Source: Burkholderia arboris (GTDB taxonomy: Bacteria; Pseudomonadota; Gammaproteobacteria; Burkholderiales; Burkholderiaceae). Taken from it: 64,000 nt of DNA. Positions 28,154-36,892 of the stretch are shown here, one piece after another. The position numbers and the translations under genes are program-made. Location: NCBI RefSeq assembly GCF_902499125.1, contig NZ_CABVPX010000010.1, positions 62,001 through 126,000 on the forward strand, in the 5' to 3' direction. The notes under the pieces are model-generated. The model was not told the DNA's origin and did no database searches. It was given only the letters and a program-made list of their open reading frames with translations. Each line of letters opens with the position of its first letter. Position 1 is the stretch's first letter.

Positions 28154-29398
28154 ATGGGCTATCAGCAGGGTTTGAGCGGGTTGGCCGGCGCGTCGAGCAA
28201 TCTCGACGTGATCGGCAACAACATCGCGAATGCAAACACGGTTGGCTTCAAGCAGGGGCGCGCGCACTTCGCCGACATGTACGCGAATTCAGTCGCGACG
28301 TCGGTCAACACGCAGATCGGCATCGGCACACACCTCGCATCGGTGGAACAGAATTTCAGCCAGGGGTCGATCAATTCGACGAAGTCGTCGCTCGACGTTG
28401 CCATCAACGGCAACGGCTTCTTCCAGATGTCGAACAACGGCGTGACCACCTACTCGCGCGACGGCACGTTCCACCGCGACAAGAACGGCGCCATCGTCGA
28501 CGCGCAAGGCCGCAACCTGATGGGCTATGCGGCAGGCGCGGGCGGCGTGATCAACACCGCGCAGACCGTGCCGCTGCAGGCGCCGACCAACAACATCGCG
28601 CCGCGCGCGACGAACAAGATCACCGGCCAGTTCAACCTGAACTCGCAGGACAAGGTGCCGGCCAAGACGCCGTTCAACGCGAGCGACAACACCACGTACA
28701 ACTACAACTCGTCGATCCAGGTCTACGACACGCTCGGCGGCTCGCAGCAGGTCACGATGTACTTCGCGAAGAGTGCTGCCGGCACGTGGCAGGCCTACGC
28801 GGGCGTGCAGGGCCAGACGCCGACCAACCTCGGCACCGTCACGTTCGACGCGTCGGGCCGGATCAGCTCGACGACGTCGGCCGCGACCGGCCAGCCGACG
28901 CCGAGCCTCGGCCAGTTCGCGTTCTCGATCCCGAACACGACGGGCGGCGCGAACCCGCAGAACCTGACGCTCGACCTCGGCGGCACCACGCAGTACGGCG
29001 GCAAGGACGGCGTGACCAACCTCGCGCAGGATGGCTTCGCGAGCGGCACGCTGACGACGTTCTCGATCGGCACCGACGGCAAGCTGACCGGCAACTACTC
29101 GAACGGCCAGAGCGCGGTGCTCGGCCTGATCGCGCTCGCGAACTTCAACAATCCGAACGGGCTCGTGAACATCGGCGGCAACCAGTATGCGGAAAGTGCC
29201 GCATCGGGCGTCCCGCAGATCTCCGCGCCGGGCAGCACGAATCACGGCACGCTGCAGGGCAGCGCGCAGGAAAACTCGAACGTCAACCTGACGACCGAGC
29301 TCGTGAACCTGATCACTGCGCAGCGCAATTACCAGGCCAACGCGCAGACGATCAAGACCCAGCAGGCGGTCGACCAGACGCTGCTGAACCTGCGCTGA
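28154..29398 (+). CDS. flgE: Flagellar hook protein FlgE paralog, standing alone
   Basis: A 414-residue hook/rod-type protein. The N-terminus MGYQQGLSGLAGASSNLDVIGNNIANANTVGFKQGR carries the rod-family motif SSNLDVIGNNIANANTVGFK, and the C-terminus NVNLTTELVNLITAQRNYQANAQTIKTQ is the matching coiled-coil domain; both assemble axial flagellar structures. The middle is Thr/Asn/Gly-rich, as in hook domains D1-D2. The start at 28154 gives the canonical family beginning, with GGGA upstream. No other flagellar gene is near, and it is the only plus-strand gene in a 20-kb minus-strand block, sitting between asd and fimV. Probably a second copy besides the flgE of a main flagellar operon elsewhere. 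Whether it forms hooks is unknown. Confidence 0.88.
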   Translation: MGYQQGLSGLAGASSNLDVIGNNIANANTVGFKQGRAHFADMYANSVATSVNTQIGIGTHLASVEQNFSQGSINSTKSSLDVAINGNGFFQMSNNGVTTYSRDGTFHRDKNGAIVDAQGRNLMGYAAGAGGVINTAQTVPLQAPTNNIAPRATNKITGQFNLNSQDKVPAKTPFNASDNTTYNYNSSIQVYDTLGGSQQVTMYFAKSAAGTWQAYAGVQGQTPTNLGTVTFDASGRISSTTSAATGQPTPSLGQFAFSIPNTTGGANPQNLTLDLGGTTQYGGKDGVTNLAQDGFASGTLTTFSIGTDGKLTGNYSNGQSAVLGLIALANFNNPNGLVNIGGNQYAESAASGVPQISAPGSTNHGTLQGSAQENSNVNLTTELVNLITAQRNYQANAQTIKTQQAVDQTLLNLR

Positions 29399-29406
29399 TC
29401 CACGCA

Positions 29407-29454
29407 TGAAAACGCGCCGCGCCAGCCTCGAATCTCGAGGCCGGCGCGGCGCGT
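29407..29454 (-). terminator. Strong terminator at the asd / hook-gene convergence
   Basis: Arms ACGCGCCGCGCC-A-GCCTCGA (29412-29431) and TCGAGGC-C-GGCGCGGCGCGT (29435-29454) form a 19-bp stem with one mismatch and a 3-base loop. On the minus strand it ends in TTTT, serving asd; it may also act on the plus strand. A second GC hairpin, GCCCGGCC/GGCCGGGC, follows at about 29466-29485. Confidence 0.8.
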
Positions 29455-29496
29455 CGTCATGTGCCGCCCGGCCCGCAGGCCGGGCCGGCAGCGTAC

Positions 29497-30618
29497 TTAC
29501 TTGTCGAGCAGGATGCGCAGCATGCGGCGCAGCGGCTCGGCCGCGCCCCACAGCAGCTGGTCGCCGACCGTGAACGCCGACAGGTACTCGCCGCCCATCG
29601 CGAGCTTGCGCAGGCGGCCGACCGGCACCGTCAGCGTGCCCGTGATCTTCGCCGGCGACAGGTCGCGCATCGACGCTTCACGCTCGTTCGGCACGACCTT
29701 CACCCAGTCGTTCGCCGACGCGAGGATGCCGTTGATCTCGTCGAGCGGCACGTCCTTCTTCAGCTTGATCGTCAGCGCCTGCGAGTGGCAACGCATTGCG
29801 CCGATCCGCACGCACAGCCCGTCGACCGGGATCGAACCCGGCTCGCCCATCGCCGGCTTGCCGAGGATCTTGTTGGTTTCCGCGCCGCCCTTCCACTCTT
29901 CCTTCGACATCCCGTTGCCGAGATCCTTGTCGATCCACGGAATCAGCGAGCCGGCCAGCGGCACGCCGAAGTGGCTCGTCGGCATCGCATCGCTGTTCAT
30001 CGCGGCCAGCACGCGGCGGTCGATGTCGAGGATCGCGGAAGCCGGATCGGCAAGCTGTTCCTGCACCGCGCCGTTCAGCGCGCCCATCTGCGACAGCAGC
30101 TCGCGCATGTTCTGCGCGCCGGCGCCCGATGCGGCCTGGTAGGTCATCGCCGTCATCCAGTCGACCAGGTTCTCGCGGAACAGGCCGCCGAGCGCCATCA
30201 GCATCAGGCTGACCGTGCAGTTGCCGCCGACGAAGTTCTTCGTGCCCTTGACGAGCGCGTCCTTGATCACGTCGAGGTTGACCGGATCGAGGATGATCAC
30301 CGCGTCATCCTTCATCCGCAGCGACGATGCCGCGTCGATCCAGTAGCCGTTCCAGCCGGCCGCGCGCAGCTTCGGGAACACGTCGTTCGTGTAGTCGCCG
30401 CCCTGGCACGTGATGATCACGTCGCACTTCTTCAGCTCGTCGACGTTGGTCGCGTCCTTGAGCGTAGTCTCGTTTTTCGCGAACGACGGCGCTTTGCCGC
30501 CCGTGTTGCTGGTGCTGAAAAACACCGGTTCGATCAGGTCGAAATCGCCCTCTTCCTGCATGCGCTGCATCAGGACGCTGCCGACCATGCCGCGCCAACC
30601 TACGAGACCTACGTTCAT
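29497..30618 (-). CDS. asd: Aspartate-semialdehyde dehydrogenase
   Basis: A 373-residue NADPH enzyme turning aspartyl phosphate into aspartate semialdehyde, the common precursor of lysine, diaminopimelate, threonine, methionine and isoleucine. The NADP motif [14 protein letters not shown] is at residues 3-16 and the catalytic cysteine in [12 protein letters not shown] near residue 135. Length and insertions match the gamma/beta-proteobacterial type. The start at 30618 has AAAGGG upstream; the longer frame to 30768 has no support and crosses the leader peptide region. A Thr/Ile/Lys-rich 39-codon leader ORF lies 85 bases upstream on the same strand, suggesting attenuation control. Confidence 0.96.
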   Translation of the reverse strand: MNVGLVGWRGMVGSVLMQRMQEEGDFDLIEPVFFSTSNTGGKAPSFAKNETTLKDATNVDELKKCDVIITCQGGDYTNDVFPKLRAAGWNGYWIDAASSLRMKDDAVIILDPVNLDVIKDALVKGTKNFVGGNCTVSLMLMALGGLFRENLVDWMTAMTYQAASGAGAQNMRELLSQMGALNGAVQEQLADPASAILDIDRRVLAAMNSDAMPTSHFGVPLAGSLIPWIDKDLGNGMSKEEWKGGAETNKILGKPAMGEPGSIPVDGLCVRIGAMRCHSQALTIKLKKDVPLDEINGILASANDWVKVVPNEREASMRDLSPAKITGTLTVPVGRLRKLAMGGEYLSAFTVGDQLLWGAAEPLRRMLRILLDK

Positions 30619-30660
30619 GACTAACCCTTTGCTTTGAATGGAGCTTCCCCGCCATTTCCG

Positions 30661-30682
30661 TCCCCGCGTGACCGCGCGGGGA
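30661..30682 (-). promoter_or_regulatory. Hairpin between asd leader peptide and asd
   Basis: TCCCCGCG (30661-30668) and CGCGGGGA (30675-30682) form a perfect 8-bp stem with a 6-base loop, starting 22 bases after the leader stop codon. No U-run follows, so if it acts in attenuation it may work through Rho, pausing or translation rather than intrinsic termination. A nested outer pairing CCCGCC/GGCGGG is also possible. Confidence 0.45.
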
Positions 30683-30703
30683 AACAGGCGGGCACGACGG
30701 CGA

Positions 30704-30823
30704 TCAGCGTTTAATGATCGTTTTCGTGGTAATGGTTTTCGTGATGACGATGGCGCGCGCACCCGCACGGGCAGTGTTGCCGTGGAGTTTCAGGACCGGG
30801 GAGATCAGGGAAATCAGCGCCAT
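30704..30823 (-). CDS. Candidate asd attenuation leader peptide, 39 aa, Thr/Ile/Lys-rich
   Basis: A short ORF from ATG 30823 to TGA 30704-30706. The last 15 residues are [15 protein letters not shown]: five Thr, five Ile and three Lys, 13 of 15 being end products of the Asd pathway, placed just before the stop as in the thr and ilv leaders of enteric bacteria. An in-frame TAG lies four codons upstream, so the ATG is the only usual start. There is no Shine-Dalgarno, but a sigma-70-like promoter (30830-30858) would put the transcript 5' end at the ATG, so leaderless translation is possible. Located between leuB and asd. Function is inferred from composition and position; I know of no description of it. 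Confidence 0.6.
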   Translation of the reverse strand: MALISLISPVLKLHGNTARAGARAIVITKTITTKTIIKR

Positions 30824-30829
30824 CGTTCG

Positions 30830-30858
30830 AGTCTACACAAAGCCGGTGGCCCGCACAA
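30830..30858 (-). promoter_or_regulatory. Putative promoter of the asd leader
   Basis: On the minus strand TTGTGC (30858-30853) and TAGACT (30835-30830) are 17 bases apart, 7 of 12 matches to sigma-70 consensus. The predicted +1 is 30823, the A of the leader ATG. Confidence 0.45.
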
Positions 30859-30933
30859 CGGCCAACCGTGGGCGAACCGGCCGATTTTCGCGGCCCGTTC
30901 GCGCCCTTTCTACACTATCGGTGCCGCATCGCG

Positions 30934-32001
30934 TTACAGCGCCGCGACCACCGCGTCACCCATCGCCGTCGTGCCGACCTGCCGGCAGCCCGGCGTGGCG
31001 ATGTCGCCCGTACGGTAACCCTGCTCGAGCACCGTTTTCACCGCGCGCTCGATACGATCGGCCTGCTCCGCACGATTCAGCGAGTAGCGCAGCATCATCG
31101 CAGCCGACAGGATCGTTGCGAGCGGGTTGGCAATGCCCTTGCCCGCGATGTCCGGCGCCGAACCGTGCGACGGCTCGTACAGACCCTTGTTGTTCTTGTC
31201 GAGCGACGCCGACGGCAGCATGCCGATCGACCCCGTCAGCATCGACGCTTCGTCCGACAGGATGTCGCCGAACATGTTGCCCGTGACGATCACGTCGAAC
31301 TGCTTCGGCGCCTTCGCGAGCTGCATCGCCGCGTTGTCGACGTACATGTGCGACAGCTCGACGTCCGCGTATTCCTTCGACACGTCGATCATGATGTCGC
31401 GCCAGAACTGCGACGTTTCGAGCACGTTCGCCTTGTCGACCGACAGCAGCTTCTTCGCGCGCTTGCGGGCGGCCTGGAACGCGACGTGCGCGATGCGGCG
31501 CACTTCCGGTTCCGAGTAGCGCATCGTGTCGAAGCCTTCGCGCTCGCCCGCGAACGGGCCGTCCGGTGCAGCGCGCACGCCGCGCGGCTGGCCGAAGTAG
31601 ATGTCGCCGTTCAGTTCGCGCACGATCAGGATGTCGAGGCCCGCGACGAGCTCGGCTTTGAGCGGCGACGCATCGACGAGCTGCGGATAGCAGATCGCCG
31701 GGCGGAAGTTCGCGAACAGCTCGAGATGCTTGCGCAGCCCGAGGATCGCCTGCTCGGGGCGCAGCGCGCGCTCGAGCGAGTCGTACTTCCAGTCGCCGAC
31801 CGCGCCGAACAGGATCGCGTCGGCTTCCTTTGCGAGCGCCAGCGTCGCGTCGGGCAGCGGATGGCCGCTCGCCTCGTAGCCCGCGCCGCCGACCGGCGCC
31901 TGTTCGAGTTCGAACGTCTCGTCGAGTGCGTTCAGCACCTTCACGGCTTCATTGACGATTTCCGGACCGATGCCGTCGCCGGGCAGCACTGCAATCTTCA
32001 T
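30934..32001 (-). CDS. leuB: 3-isopropylmalate dehydrogenase
   Basis: A 355-residue NAD-dependent decarboxylating dehydrogenase of leucine synthesis. Family features: [16 protein letters not shown] at the N-terminus, the substrate arginine block [13 protein letters not shown]-like segment, and the nucleotide segment [29 protein letters not shown]. It lies 79 bases after leuD in the leuC-leuD-leuB operon. Length is normal. Confidence 0.96.
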   Translation of the reverse strand: MKIAVLPGDGIGPEIVNEAVKVLNALDETFELEQAPVGGAGYEASGHPLPDATLALAKEADAILFGAVGDWKYDSLERALRPEQAILGLRKHLELFANFRPAICYPQLVDASPLKAELVAGLDILIVRELNGDIYFGQPRGVRAAPDGPFAGEREGFDTMRYSEPEVRRIAHVAFQAARKRAKKLLSVDKANVLETSQFWRDIMIDVSKEYADVELSHMYVDNAAMQLAKAPKQFDVIVTGNMFGDILSDEASMLTGSIGMLPSASLDKNNKGLYEPSHGSAPDIAGKGIANPLATILSAAMMLRYSLNRAEQADRIERAVKTVLEQGYRTGDIATPGCRQVGTTAMGDAVVAAL

Positions 32002-32080
32002 GCGAAATTCCTGACTGGGTAGGTGGTTATGGAGGCAGGCCGGCGAACGCGCCGCCGGCGCGCCCGCCCGAAAGGCACGA

Positions 32081-32731
32081 TCAGCCGACCAGCTTGGTGT
32101 TGAGCCACGGCTGCTTGACGAGCCGCTCGGCTTCGAACTGGCGGATCTTGTCCGCGTGGCGCAGCGTGAGGCCGATGTCGTCGAAGCCGTTCAGCAGGCA
32201 GTACTTGCGGAACGCGGCGATCTCGAACGGATACTCGCGGCCGTCACCCGAACGCACGACCTGTGCGTCGAGGTCGATCGTCAGTTGAAAGCCGTTGAAC
32301 GCAACCGTCTCGTTGAACAGGTGATCGACCTGCTGCTCGGTCAGCACGATCGGCAGCAGACCGTTCTTGTAGCAGTTGTTGAAGAAGATGTCCGCGAAGC
32401 TCGGCGCGATGATCGCGCGGAAGCCGTACTGCTGCAGCGCCCATGGCGCGTGCTCGCGCGAGCTGCCGCAACCGAAGTTCTTGCGTGCGATCAGCACCGA
32501 CGCGCCCTGGTAACGCGGCTGGTTCAGCACGAAGTCGGGATTCAGCGGGCGCTTCGAGTTGTCCTGGCCCGGCTCGCCGTGATCGAGGTAACGCCATTCG
32601 TCGAACGCATTCGGACCGAAGCCCGTGCGCTTGATCGACTTCAGGAACTGCTTCGGGATGATCGCGTCGGTGTCCACGTTCTCGCGATCGAGCGGCGCCA
32701 CGACGCCGGTATGTACAGTGAATTTTTCCAT
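32081..32731 (-). CDS. leuD: 3-isopropylmalate dehydratase small subunit
   Basis: A 216-residue swivelling subunit that pairs with LeuC to isomerise 2- and 3-isopropylmalate. [31 protein letters not shown] and [15 protein letters not shown] are the classic LeuD signatures. The start at 32731 fits the family; a longer frame to 32914 is antiphase entericidin sequence. It is separated from leuC by the small entericidin gene, which is unusual for genes of one heterodimer. Confidence 0.96.
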   Translation of the reverse strand: MEKFTVHTGVVAPLDRENVDTDAIIPKQFLKSIKRTGFGPNAFDEWRYLDHGEPGQDNSKRPLNPDFVLNQPRYQGASVLIARKNFGCGSSREHAPWALQQYGFRAIIAPSFADIFFNNCYKNGLLPIVLTEQQVDHLFNETVAFNGFQLTIDLDAQVVRSGDGREYPFEIAAFRKYCLLNGFDDIGLTLRHADKIRQFEAERLVKQPWLNTKLVG

Positions 32732-32798
32732 GATCCGTCTATCCGGTTGAAGGGCCGGCACGCGGCCGGCACACATCGACAAATTCTCGGTGGCAGTG

Positions 32799-32945
32799 TC
32801 AGTCCGCGGCGCGCTGAAGCGCGTTGCCCGCGGCGTTGACGTCCTCGCCGAAGCCTCGGACGGTATTGCAGCCCGCGAGGCCGAAGCCCAGCCCCGCCAG
32901 CGCCAGCGCGGCAACCAGCCGCGCGATGACCTTCGATACCGTCAC
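32799..32945 (-). CDS. Entericidin-type small lipoprotein
   Basis: A 48-residue protein starting with GTG at 32945, preceded by GGGG; it is too short for usual ORF cut-offs. A hydrophobic signal ends in the lipobox L-A-G-C (Cys26), followed by [20 protein letters not shown], the entericidin A/B family core. Signal peptidase II would leave about 23 residues, a small outer-membrane lipoprotein. It begins three bases after the leuC stop and ends 67 bases before leuD, so it is embedded in the leu operon. In E. coli, entericidins form an antidote/toxin pair; here there is only one. Confidence 0.85.
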   Translation of the reverse strand: MTVSKVIARLVAALALAGLGFGLAGCNTVRGFGEDVNAAGNALQRAAD

Positions 32946-32948
32946 GCG

Positions 32949-34358
32949 TTACCCCAGCTGGCGAATGTCGACGAAGTGGCCTTCGATCGCCGCGGCTGCC
33001 GCCATCGCGGGGCTCACGAGGTGCGTGCGGCCGCCCGCGCCCTGCCGGCCCTCGAAGTTGCGGTTCGACGTCGACGCGCAACGCTCGCCCGGATCGAGCC
33101 GGTCGGCGTTCATCGCGAGGCACATCGAGCAGCCCGGTTCGCGCCATTCGAAGCCGGCGTCCGTGAACACCTTGTCGAGCCCTTCGCGCTCGGCCTGCGC
33201 CTTCACGAGGCCCGAACCCGGCACGACCATCGCGAGCCGCACGTTCGATGCGATGCGACGGTTCAGCTTCTTCACGACGTACGCGGCCGCGCGGATATCT
33301 TCGATCCGTGCGTTCGTGCACGAGCCGATGAAGATCTTGTCGACCTTGATCGATTCGATCGGCGTGTTCGGCTCGAGCGCCATGTACGCCAGCGCGCGCT
33401 CCATCGCGTCGCGCTTGACCGGATCCTTCTCGCGCTCGGGATCGGGCACGCGACCGTCGATCGACGTGACCATTTCCGGCGACGTGCCCCACGTGACCTG
33501 CGGGACGATCTCGGCTGCATTCAGCTCGACCACGCGGTCGAACTGCGCGCCGTCGTCCGACTTGAACTGGCGCCAGTATTCGACGGCCTGGTCCCATTCC
33601 GCGCCGGTCGGCACGAACGGACGGCCCAACAGGTAATCGATCGTCGTGTCGTCGACGGCGACCATGCCCGCGCGCGCGCCGGCTTCGATCGCCATGTTGC
33701 AGACGGTCATGCGGCCTTCCATCGTCAGCGCGCGGATCGTCGAGCCGCCGAATTCGATTGCGTAGCCCGTGCCGCCTGCCGTGCCGATCTTGCCGATGAT
33801 CGCGAGCACGATGTCCTTCGCGGTACAGCCGCGCGGCAGTGCGCCCTCGACCTTCACGAGCATGTTCTTGCTCTTCTTCTGCAGCAAGGTTTGGGTGGCG
33901 AGCACGTGCTCGACTTCCGACGTGCCGATGCCGTGCGCGAGCGCGCCGAACGCGCCGTGCGTCGACGTGTGCGAATCGCCGCACACGATCGTCATGCCCG
34001 GCAGCGTCGCGCCCTGCTCCGGCCCGATGATGTGGACGATGCCCTGGCGCACGTCGTTCATCTTGAACTGCGTGATGCCGAACGCATCGCAGTTCGCGTC
34101 GAGCGTATCGACCTGCAGCTTCGAGACGGGATCGGCGATGCCGTGGCTGCGGTCCGTCGTCGGCACGTTGTGGTCCGACACGGCCAGGTTCGCGCTGATG
34201 CGCCATACCGGACGCTGCGCGATCTTCAGCCCTTCGAACGCCTGCGGGCTCGTGACTTCGTGCAGCAGCTGACGGTCGATATAGAGCAGGGTCGTGCCGT
34301 CTTCCTCGGTGTGGACCACGTGGGTGTTCCACAGTTTGTCGTAGAGAGTCTGTGCCAT
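32949..34358 (-). CDS. leuC: 3-isopropylmalate dehydratase large subunit
   Basis: A 469-residue [4Fe-4S] aconitase-family enzyme. Cluster cysteines are visible in [13 protein letters not shown] and [22 protein letters not shown] is the substrate segment. It starts the leu operon; a good extended -10 promoter box lies about 45 bases upstream. Length is normal for bacterial LeuC. Confidence 0.97.
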   Translation of the reverse strand: MAQTLYDKLWNTHVVHTEEDGTTLLYIDRQLLHEVTSPQAFEGLKIAQRPVWRISANLAVSDHNVPTTDRSHGIADPVSKLQVDTLDANCDAFGITQFKMNDVRQGIVHIIGPEQGATLPGMTIVCGDSHTSTHGAFGALAHGIGTSEVEHVLATQTLLQKKSKNMLVKVEGALPRGCTAKDIVLAIIGKIGTAGGTGYAIEFGGSTIRALTMEGRMTVCNMAIEAGARAGMVAVDDTTIDYLLGRPFVPTGAEWDQAVEYWRQFKSDDGAQFDRVVELNAAEIVPQVTWGTSPEMVTSIDGRVPDPEREKDPVKRDAMERALAYMALEPNTPIESIKVDKIFIGSCTNARIEDIRAAAYVVKKLNRRIASNVRLAMVVPGSGLVKAQAEREGLDKVFTDAGFEWREPGCSMCLAMNADRLDPGERCASTSNRNFEGRQGAGGRTHLVSPAMAAAAAIEGHFVDIRQLG

Positions 34359-34403
34359 GGGTATGCGGGGTCGTTGTGACTACAAGCCTTGCGGATGGAG
34401 TCG

Positions 34404-34412
34404 ATTATGCCA
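34404..34412 (-). promoter_or_regulatory. Extended -10 promoter element of leuC
   Basis: On minus, TGGCATAAT gives CATAAT (34409-34404; five of six consensus bases) with TG one base before it. The predicted transcript start is about 40 bases before the leuC ATG. No good -35 box is seen, which is usual for extended -10 promoters. Confidence 0.55.
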
Positions 34413-34507
34413 CGCAGTGCGCGTCGCGGCGCAGGCCGGACGCGAAAAAACCCATTAAAAACAGTGGTTTGGCTGGTAGTGCCAATACCTGTATCGGCAT
34501 TACCCGG

Positions 34508-34580
34508 CAAAACGGGGCACGCACGATCCGGCGGGCGGCGATCGCGCAAACGCGTCGCCCGGATCCCGCGCCGTGCCCCG
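34508..34580 (-). terminator. Large stem-loop terminator after the Tat paralog pair
   Basis: Outer arms CGGGGCACG (34513-34521) and CGTGCCCCG (34572-34580) enclose a second GC-rich hairpin with CGCG/CGCG and GGGCG/CGCCC pairings around 34532-34560. On the minus strand the outer stem is followed by TTTTG. It lies 13 bases after the stop of the 34593 gene. Confidence 0.5.
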
Positions 34581-34592
34581 CGGCCGGCGGCG

Positions 34593-35384
34593 TCAGCCGT
34601 TCGGGTACTCGCGGTTGATCAGGTCGAGCCGCAGCATCGCGAGCTGCATGCCGGCGTTGCTCAGCAGGTAGAGATCGCGCCGCCGCATGGCCGGCATCTG
34701 CGCGGCCGTATCGTAGAGCGACGGCAGCGCGAAGGCAGCCGGCACCGCCGCCTGCATCCCCGCCGCATTCGACACGCGCACGGCGAGCGACGCCTGATCC
34801 AGATGCGTGACGACGCCGACCTTGCCGGGCGCCGAGGCCGAGCCGGCCTGTTTGACGATCGCGGCGGCGACGCCGTCGGGCGTCGGTATCGGGCTGCCGG
34901 CGGCCACGGCAGGTGTCGCGATCGACGTCACGCCGGCCGTCAGGCCGTATTTCGATGCGAGCACGCTCGCGATCTCCTGCTGCGCGAAGACCGGCGCCGT
35001 GACCTTCTGCCGAAGCTGGAACACGGCGTCGGCAATCGCCTCGTTGACGGGACCCGGCACCGGTGCGGCGGCCGATGCGCCGGCACGACTGCCAAAGCTG
35101 AACGCGACAATCGTATTGATGGCGGCCACGGCGACGGTCGGCGGCGTCCACGAGAAAAACGTGTCGAGCAGATAGCCGGTTTCGTCGGTGGCGGTCGCGC
35201 GATCGTTCAGTTCGTTCGTCAGCTTGCCGAGCATCTGGCGCTGCAGTTCCGCATCGGAAACGGGGGCATCGCTCGCGAAAGCGGGCACCGCGGCGGCGCA
35301 CGATGCGGCGAGCAAGGAAGTGGAAGCCAGGAAATGGCGGCGGTTCGTCATGGTCACGGAATTCGAATGGGAAACGGAAGGCAT
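34593..35384 (-). CDS. Tat-exported protein of unknown function, paralog of upstream gene
   Basis: A 263-residue exported protein. The signal has the twin-arginine pattern TNRRHFLAST followed by a hydrophobic stretch ending VPAFA. The start ATG 35384 shares its A with the TGA of the upstream gene (TGATG), so translation is coupled; a second ATG at 35351 (MTNRRHF) is also possible. The mature part aligns by eye with the upstream gene product: VAFSFGSRA, PGPVNEAIADAVFQLRQ, FAQQEIASVLASKYGL, GVVTHLDQAS and RDLYLLSNAGMQLAM all have counterparts. The V-V-T-H-L-D-Q-A segment faintly recalls DUF218 (SanA/YdcF) proteins, but I do not assign it. Function unknown. Confidence 0.8.
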   Translation of the reverse strand: MPSVSHSNSVTMTNRRHFLASTSLLAASCAAAVPAFASDAPVSDAELQRQMLGKLTNELNDRATATDETGYLLDTFFSWTPPTVAVAAINTIVAFSFGSRAGASAAAPVPGPVNEAIADAVFQLRQKVTAPVFAQQEIASVLASKYGLTAGVTSIATPAVAAGSPIPTPDGVAAAIVKQAGSASAPGKVGVVTHLDQASLAVRVSNAAGMQAAVPAAFALPSLYDTAAQMPAMRRRDLYLLSNAGMQLAMLRLDLINREYPNG

Positions 35385-36205
35385 CAGCCCTTCGGGAACG
35401 CCTGCATCGTCGCGGTCATCGCGCGCGTCAGCATCTGCGCATACATGTCGTGCACGAGGTAGAGGCTGCGGTTGCGCGTCCACGGCTGGCCCGACTGCGG
35501 GTCGTACGTCGTCGGCAGCGGCACCTCGGCAACCGCAGCCGCCTTCATGCCCGCCTGCTGCGACGTCTGGATGCAGCGCTTCGCGTGATCGCGATGGCCG
35601 ACCACCGCGACGGTGCCCATCGCCGTCGCGCCGCCCGCGCGTGACACGGCCACGGCCGCGACGCCCGCCGTGCTCAGGTACACGATCGAGCCGTCGTTCG
35701 CGATCACCGGTTCGACCGACGACAGCACGTCGGCGCCCATCCCGTATTTCGACACGAGGAAACGCGCGATTTCCCACTGCGCATAGACCTTGACGGGCTT
35801 CAGCTGACGGATGCGGTACACGGCATCCGCGAGCGCTTCGTTCACGGGCCCCGGATCGGGCAGCGCCGACTGGTTGCCGCCGGTGCTCGACGTGTTGCCG
35901 CTCGCCGCGTTCGGACGGTTGCCGAAGCTGTATGCGACGATCGCGCCGATCTGCGCGGCCGGCACCGTCGGCAGGTCCCACGTGAAGCCGACGTCGGTCA
36001 GCGCCGGTACGATCGCGTTGACCGTCGCCGCATCGCCGAGCTGGGCGTTCAGTTTCGCGGACATTTGCGCGGCGAGCGCGCTGTCGGCGATCGGCACCGG
36101 CGTGACGTCGTCGCCCCCGCATGCGCTCAGCAGTGACGAGGCCACGACGGCTGGCGCGGCGGCGAGGAATTTTCTTCGGGACGAAGCCGGGGAATGCTGA
36201 CTCAT
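35384..36205 (-). CDS. Tat-signal lipoprotein of unknown function
   Basis: A 273-residue protein. The signal peptide contains SSRRKFLAAAPAVVASS, a textbook Tat motif (S-R-R-x-F-L), and ends in the lipobox L-L-S-A-C followed by GGDD, so it is probably a Tat-dependent lipoprotein. The body contains VAYSFGNRP, PGPVNEALADAVYRIRQ, YAQWEIARFLVSKYGM, AVVGHRDHAKRC and RSLYLVHDMYAQM, each repeated in the downstream gene. The ATG at 36205 gives the proper signal; the longer frame from 36331 does not. First gene of a two-gene operon of diverged tandem duplicates. No function is assigned. Confidence 0.82.
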   Translation of the reverse strand: MSQHSPASSRRKFLAAAPAVVASSLLSACGGDDVTPVPIADSALAAQMSAKLNAQLGDAATVNAIVPALTDVGFTWDLPTVPAAQIGAIVAYSFGNRPNAASGNTSSTGGNQSALPDPGPVNEALADAVYRIRQLKPVKVYAQWEIARFLVSKYGMGADVLSSVEPVIANDGSIVYLSTAGVAAVAVSRAGGATAMGTVAVVGHRDHAKRCIQTSQQAGMKAAAVAEVPLPTTYDPQSGQPWTRNRSLYLVHDMYAQMLTRAMTATMQAFPKG

Positions 36206-36571
36206 GAGCACGATACGCAATGATGCGAATGACGACCGTGCCTGAGGACAGGCAGGGTCAACGCCATTCGCAGGGGTCAAGGGGAAAGGCAATCGGGCAA
36301 CCGCGCGCGAACCGGAATCGCGGTGCGCCACCGATCGACGAAGCGCGATCCTAGGCGGCGTTGGTTAAATTGCGGTGAAAGCGTCGGCTGAATCCGCTCG
36401 ATCGCCGCGCCGTTTCGCCGGCGGACGATTTTGTTTCACATGCGGTGAGCGAGCCGCCTGCCTGTTTCGCCGGTGGAGCGCTCGCGACAGGCACGGGGTT
36501 TCGATGTCGCGACACCCGCGCTACGATGGCGCAACACACGTCCCCACGATCCGGACCCGGAGCCCACCACG
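36206..36571. other. Divergent intergenic region between Tat pair and cupin gene
   Basis: About 365 bases. TACGAT at about 36520 with TTTCGA 17 bases upstream is a weak promoter candidate for the cupin gene. TTTCGCCGG occurs twice (near 36412 and 36460). I see no credible small gene. Confidence 0.4.
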
Positions 36572-36892
36572 ATGAAGCTCGGCCTGAACGAATCGCTCGC
36601 GCGCCTCGACGACGAAGGCTCGCTGTTCACGACACTGTTTCGCCACGGCACGCTCGACGTCGAGCTGTACCGGCCGCGCGTCGAGGACCTGCAGACGCCG
36701 CACTCGCGCGACGAGGTCTACGTGATCGCGACCGGCACGTCGCGCTTCGTCGTCGACGGCCGCGAATGCGACGTCGCGGCCGGTGACACGCTATTCGTCC
36801 CCGCCTGCGCGGCGCATCGCTTCGTCGGCTTCTCCGACGATTTCTCGACCTGGGTGTTCTTCTACGGCCCGGAAGGCGGCGAGCGCGCGTGA
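36572..36892 (+). CDS. Small cupin-domain protein
   Basis: A 106-residue single-domain beta-barrel protein. The cupin motif 1 region (RPRVEDLQTPHSRDEVYVIATG) and motif 2 (GDTLFVPACAAHRFVGF) are present, with histidines and a glutamate placed for metal binding. Such proteins may be enzymes or small-molecule sensors; the substrate cannot be read. The start ATG 36572 has GGAG ten bases upstream. It stands alone, followed 121 bases later by a glutathione transferase gene in the same direction. Confidence 0.8.
   Translation: MKLGLNESLARLDDEGSLFTTLFRHGTLDVELYRPRVEDLQTPHSRDEVYVIATGTSRFVVDGRECDVAAGDTLFVPACAAHRFVGFSDDFSTWVFFYGPEGGERA

Noticed and set aside
30714-31286. 190-residue plus frame starting [11 protein letters not shown]
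   Set aside because: Antisense of the asd leader peptide and of leuB; its hydrophobic start is the reverse complement of the Thr/Ile/Lys codons.
34593-36122. One 509-residue protein covering both Tat genes
   Set aside because: The extension beyond 35384 is antiphase to the upstream Tat lipoprotein; the twin-arginine signal begins near 35351-35384.
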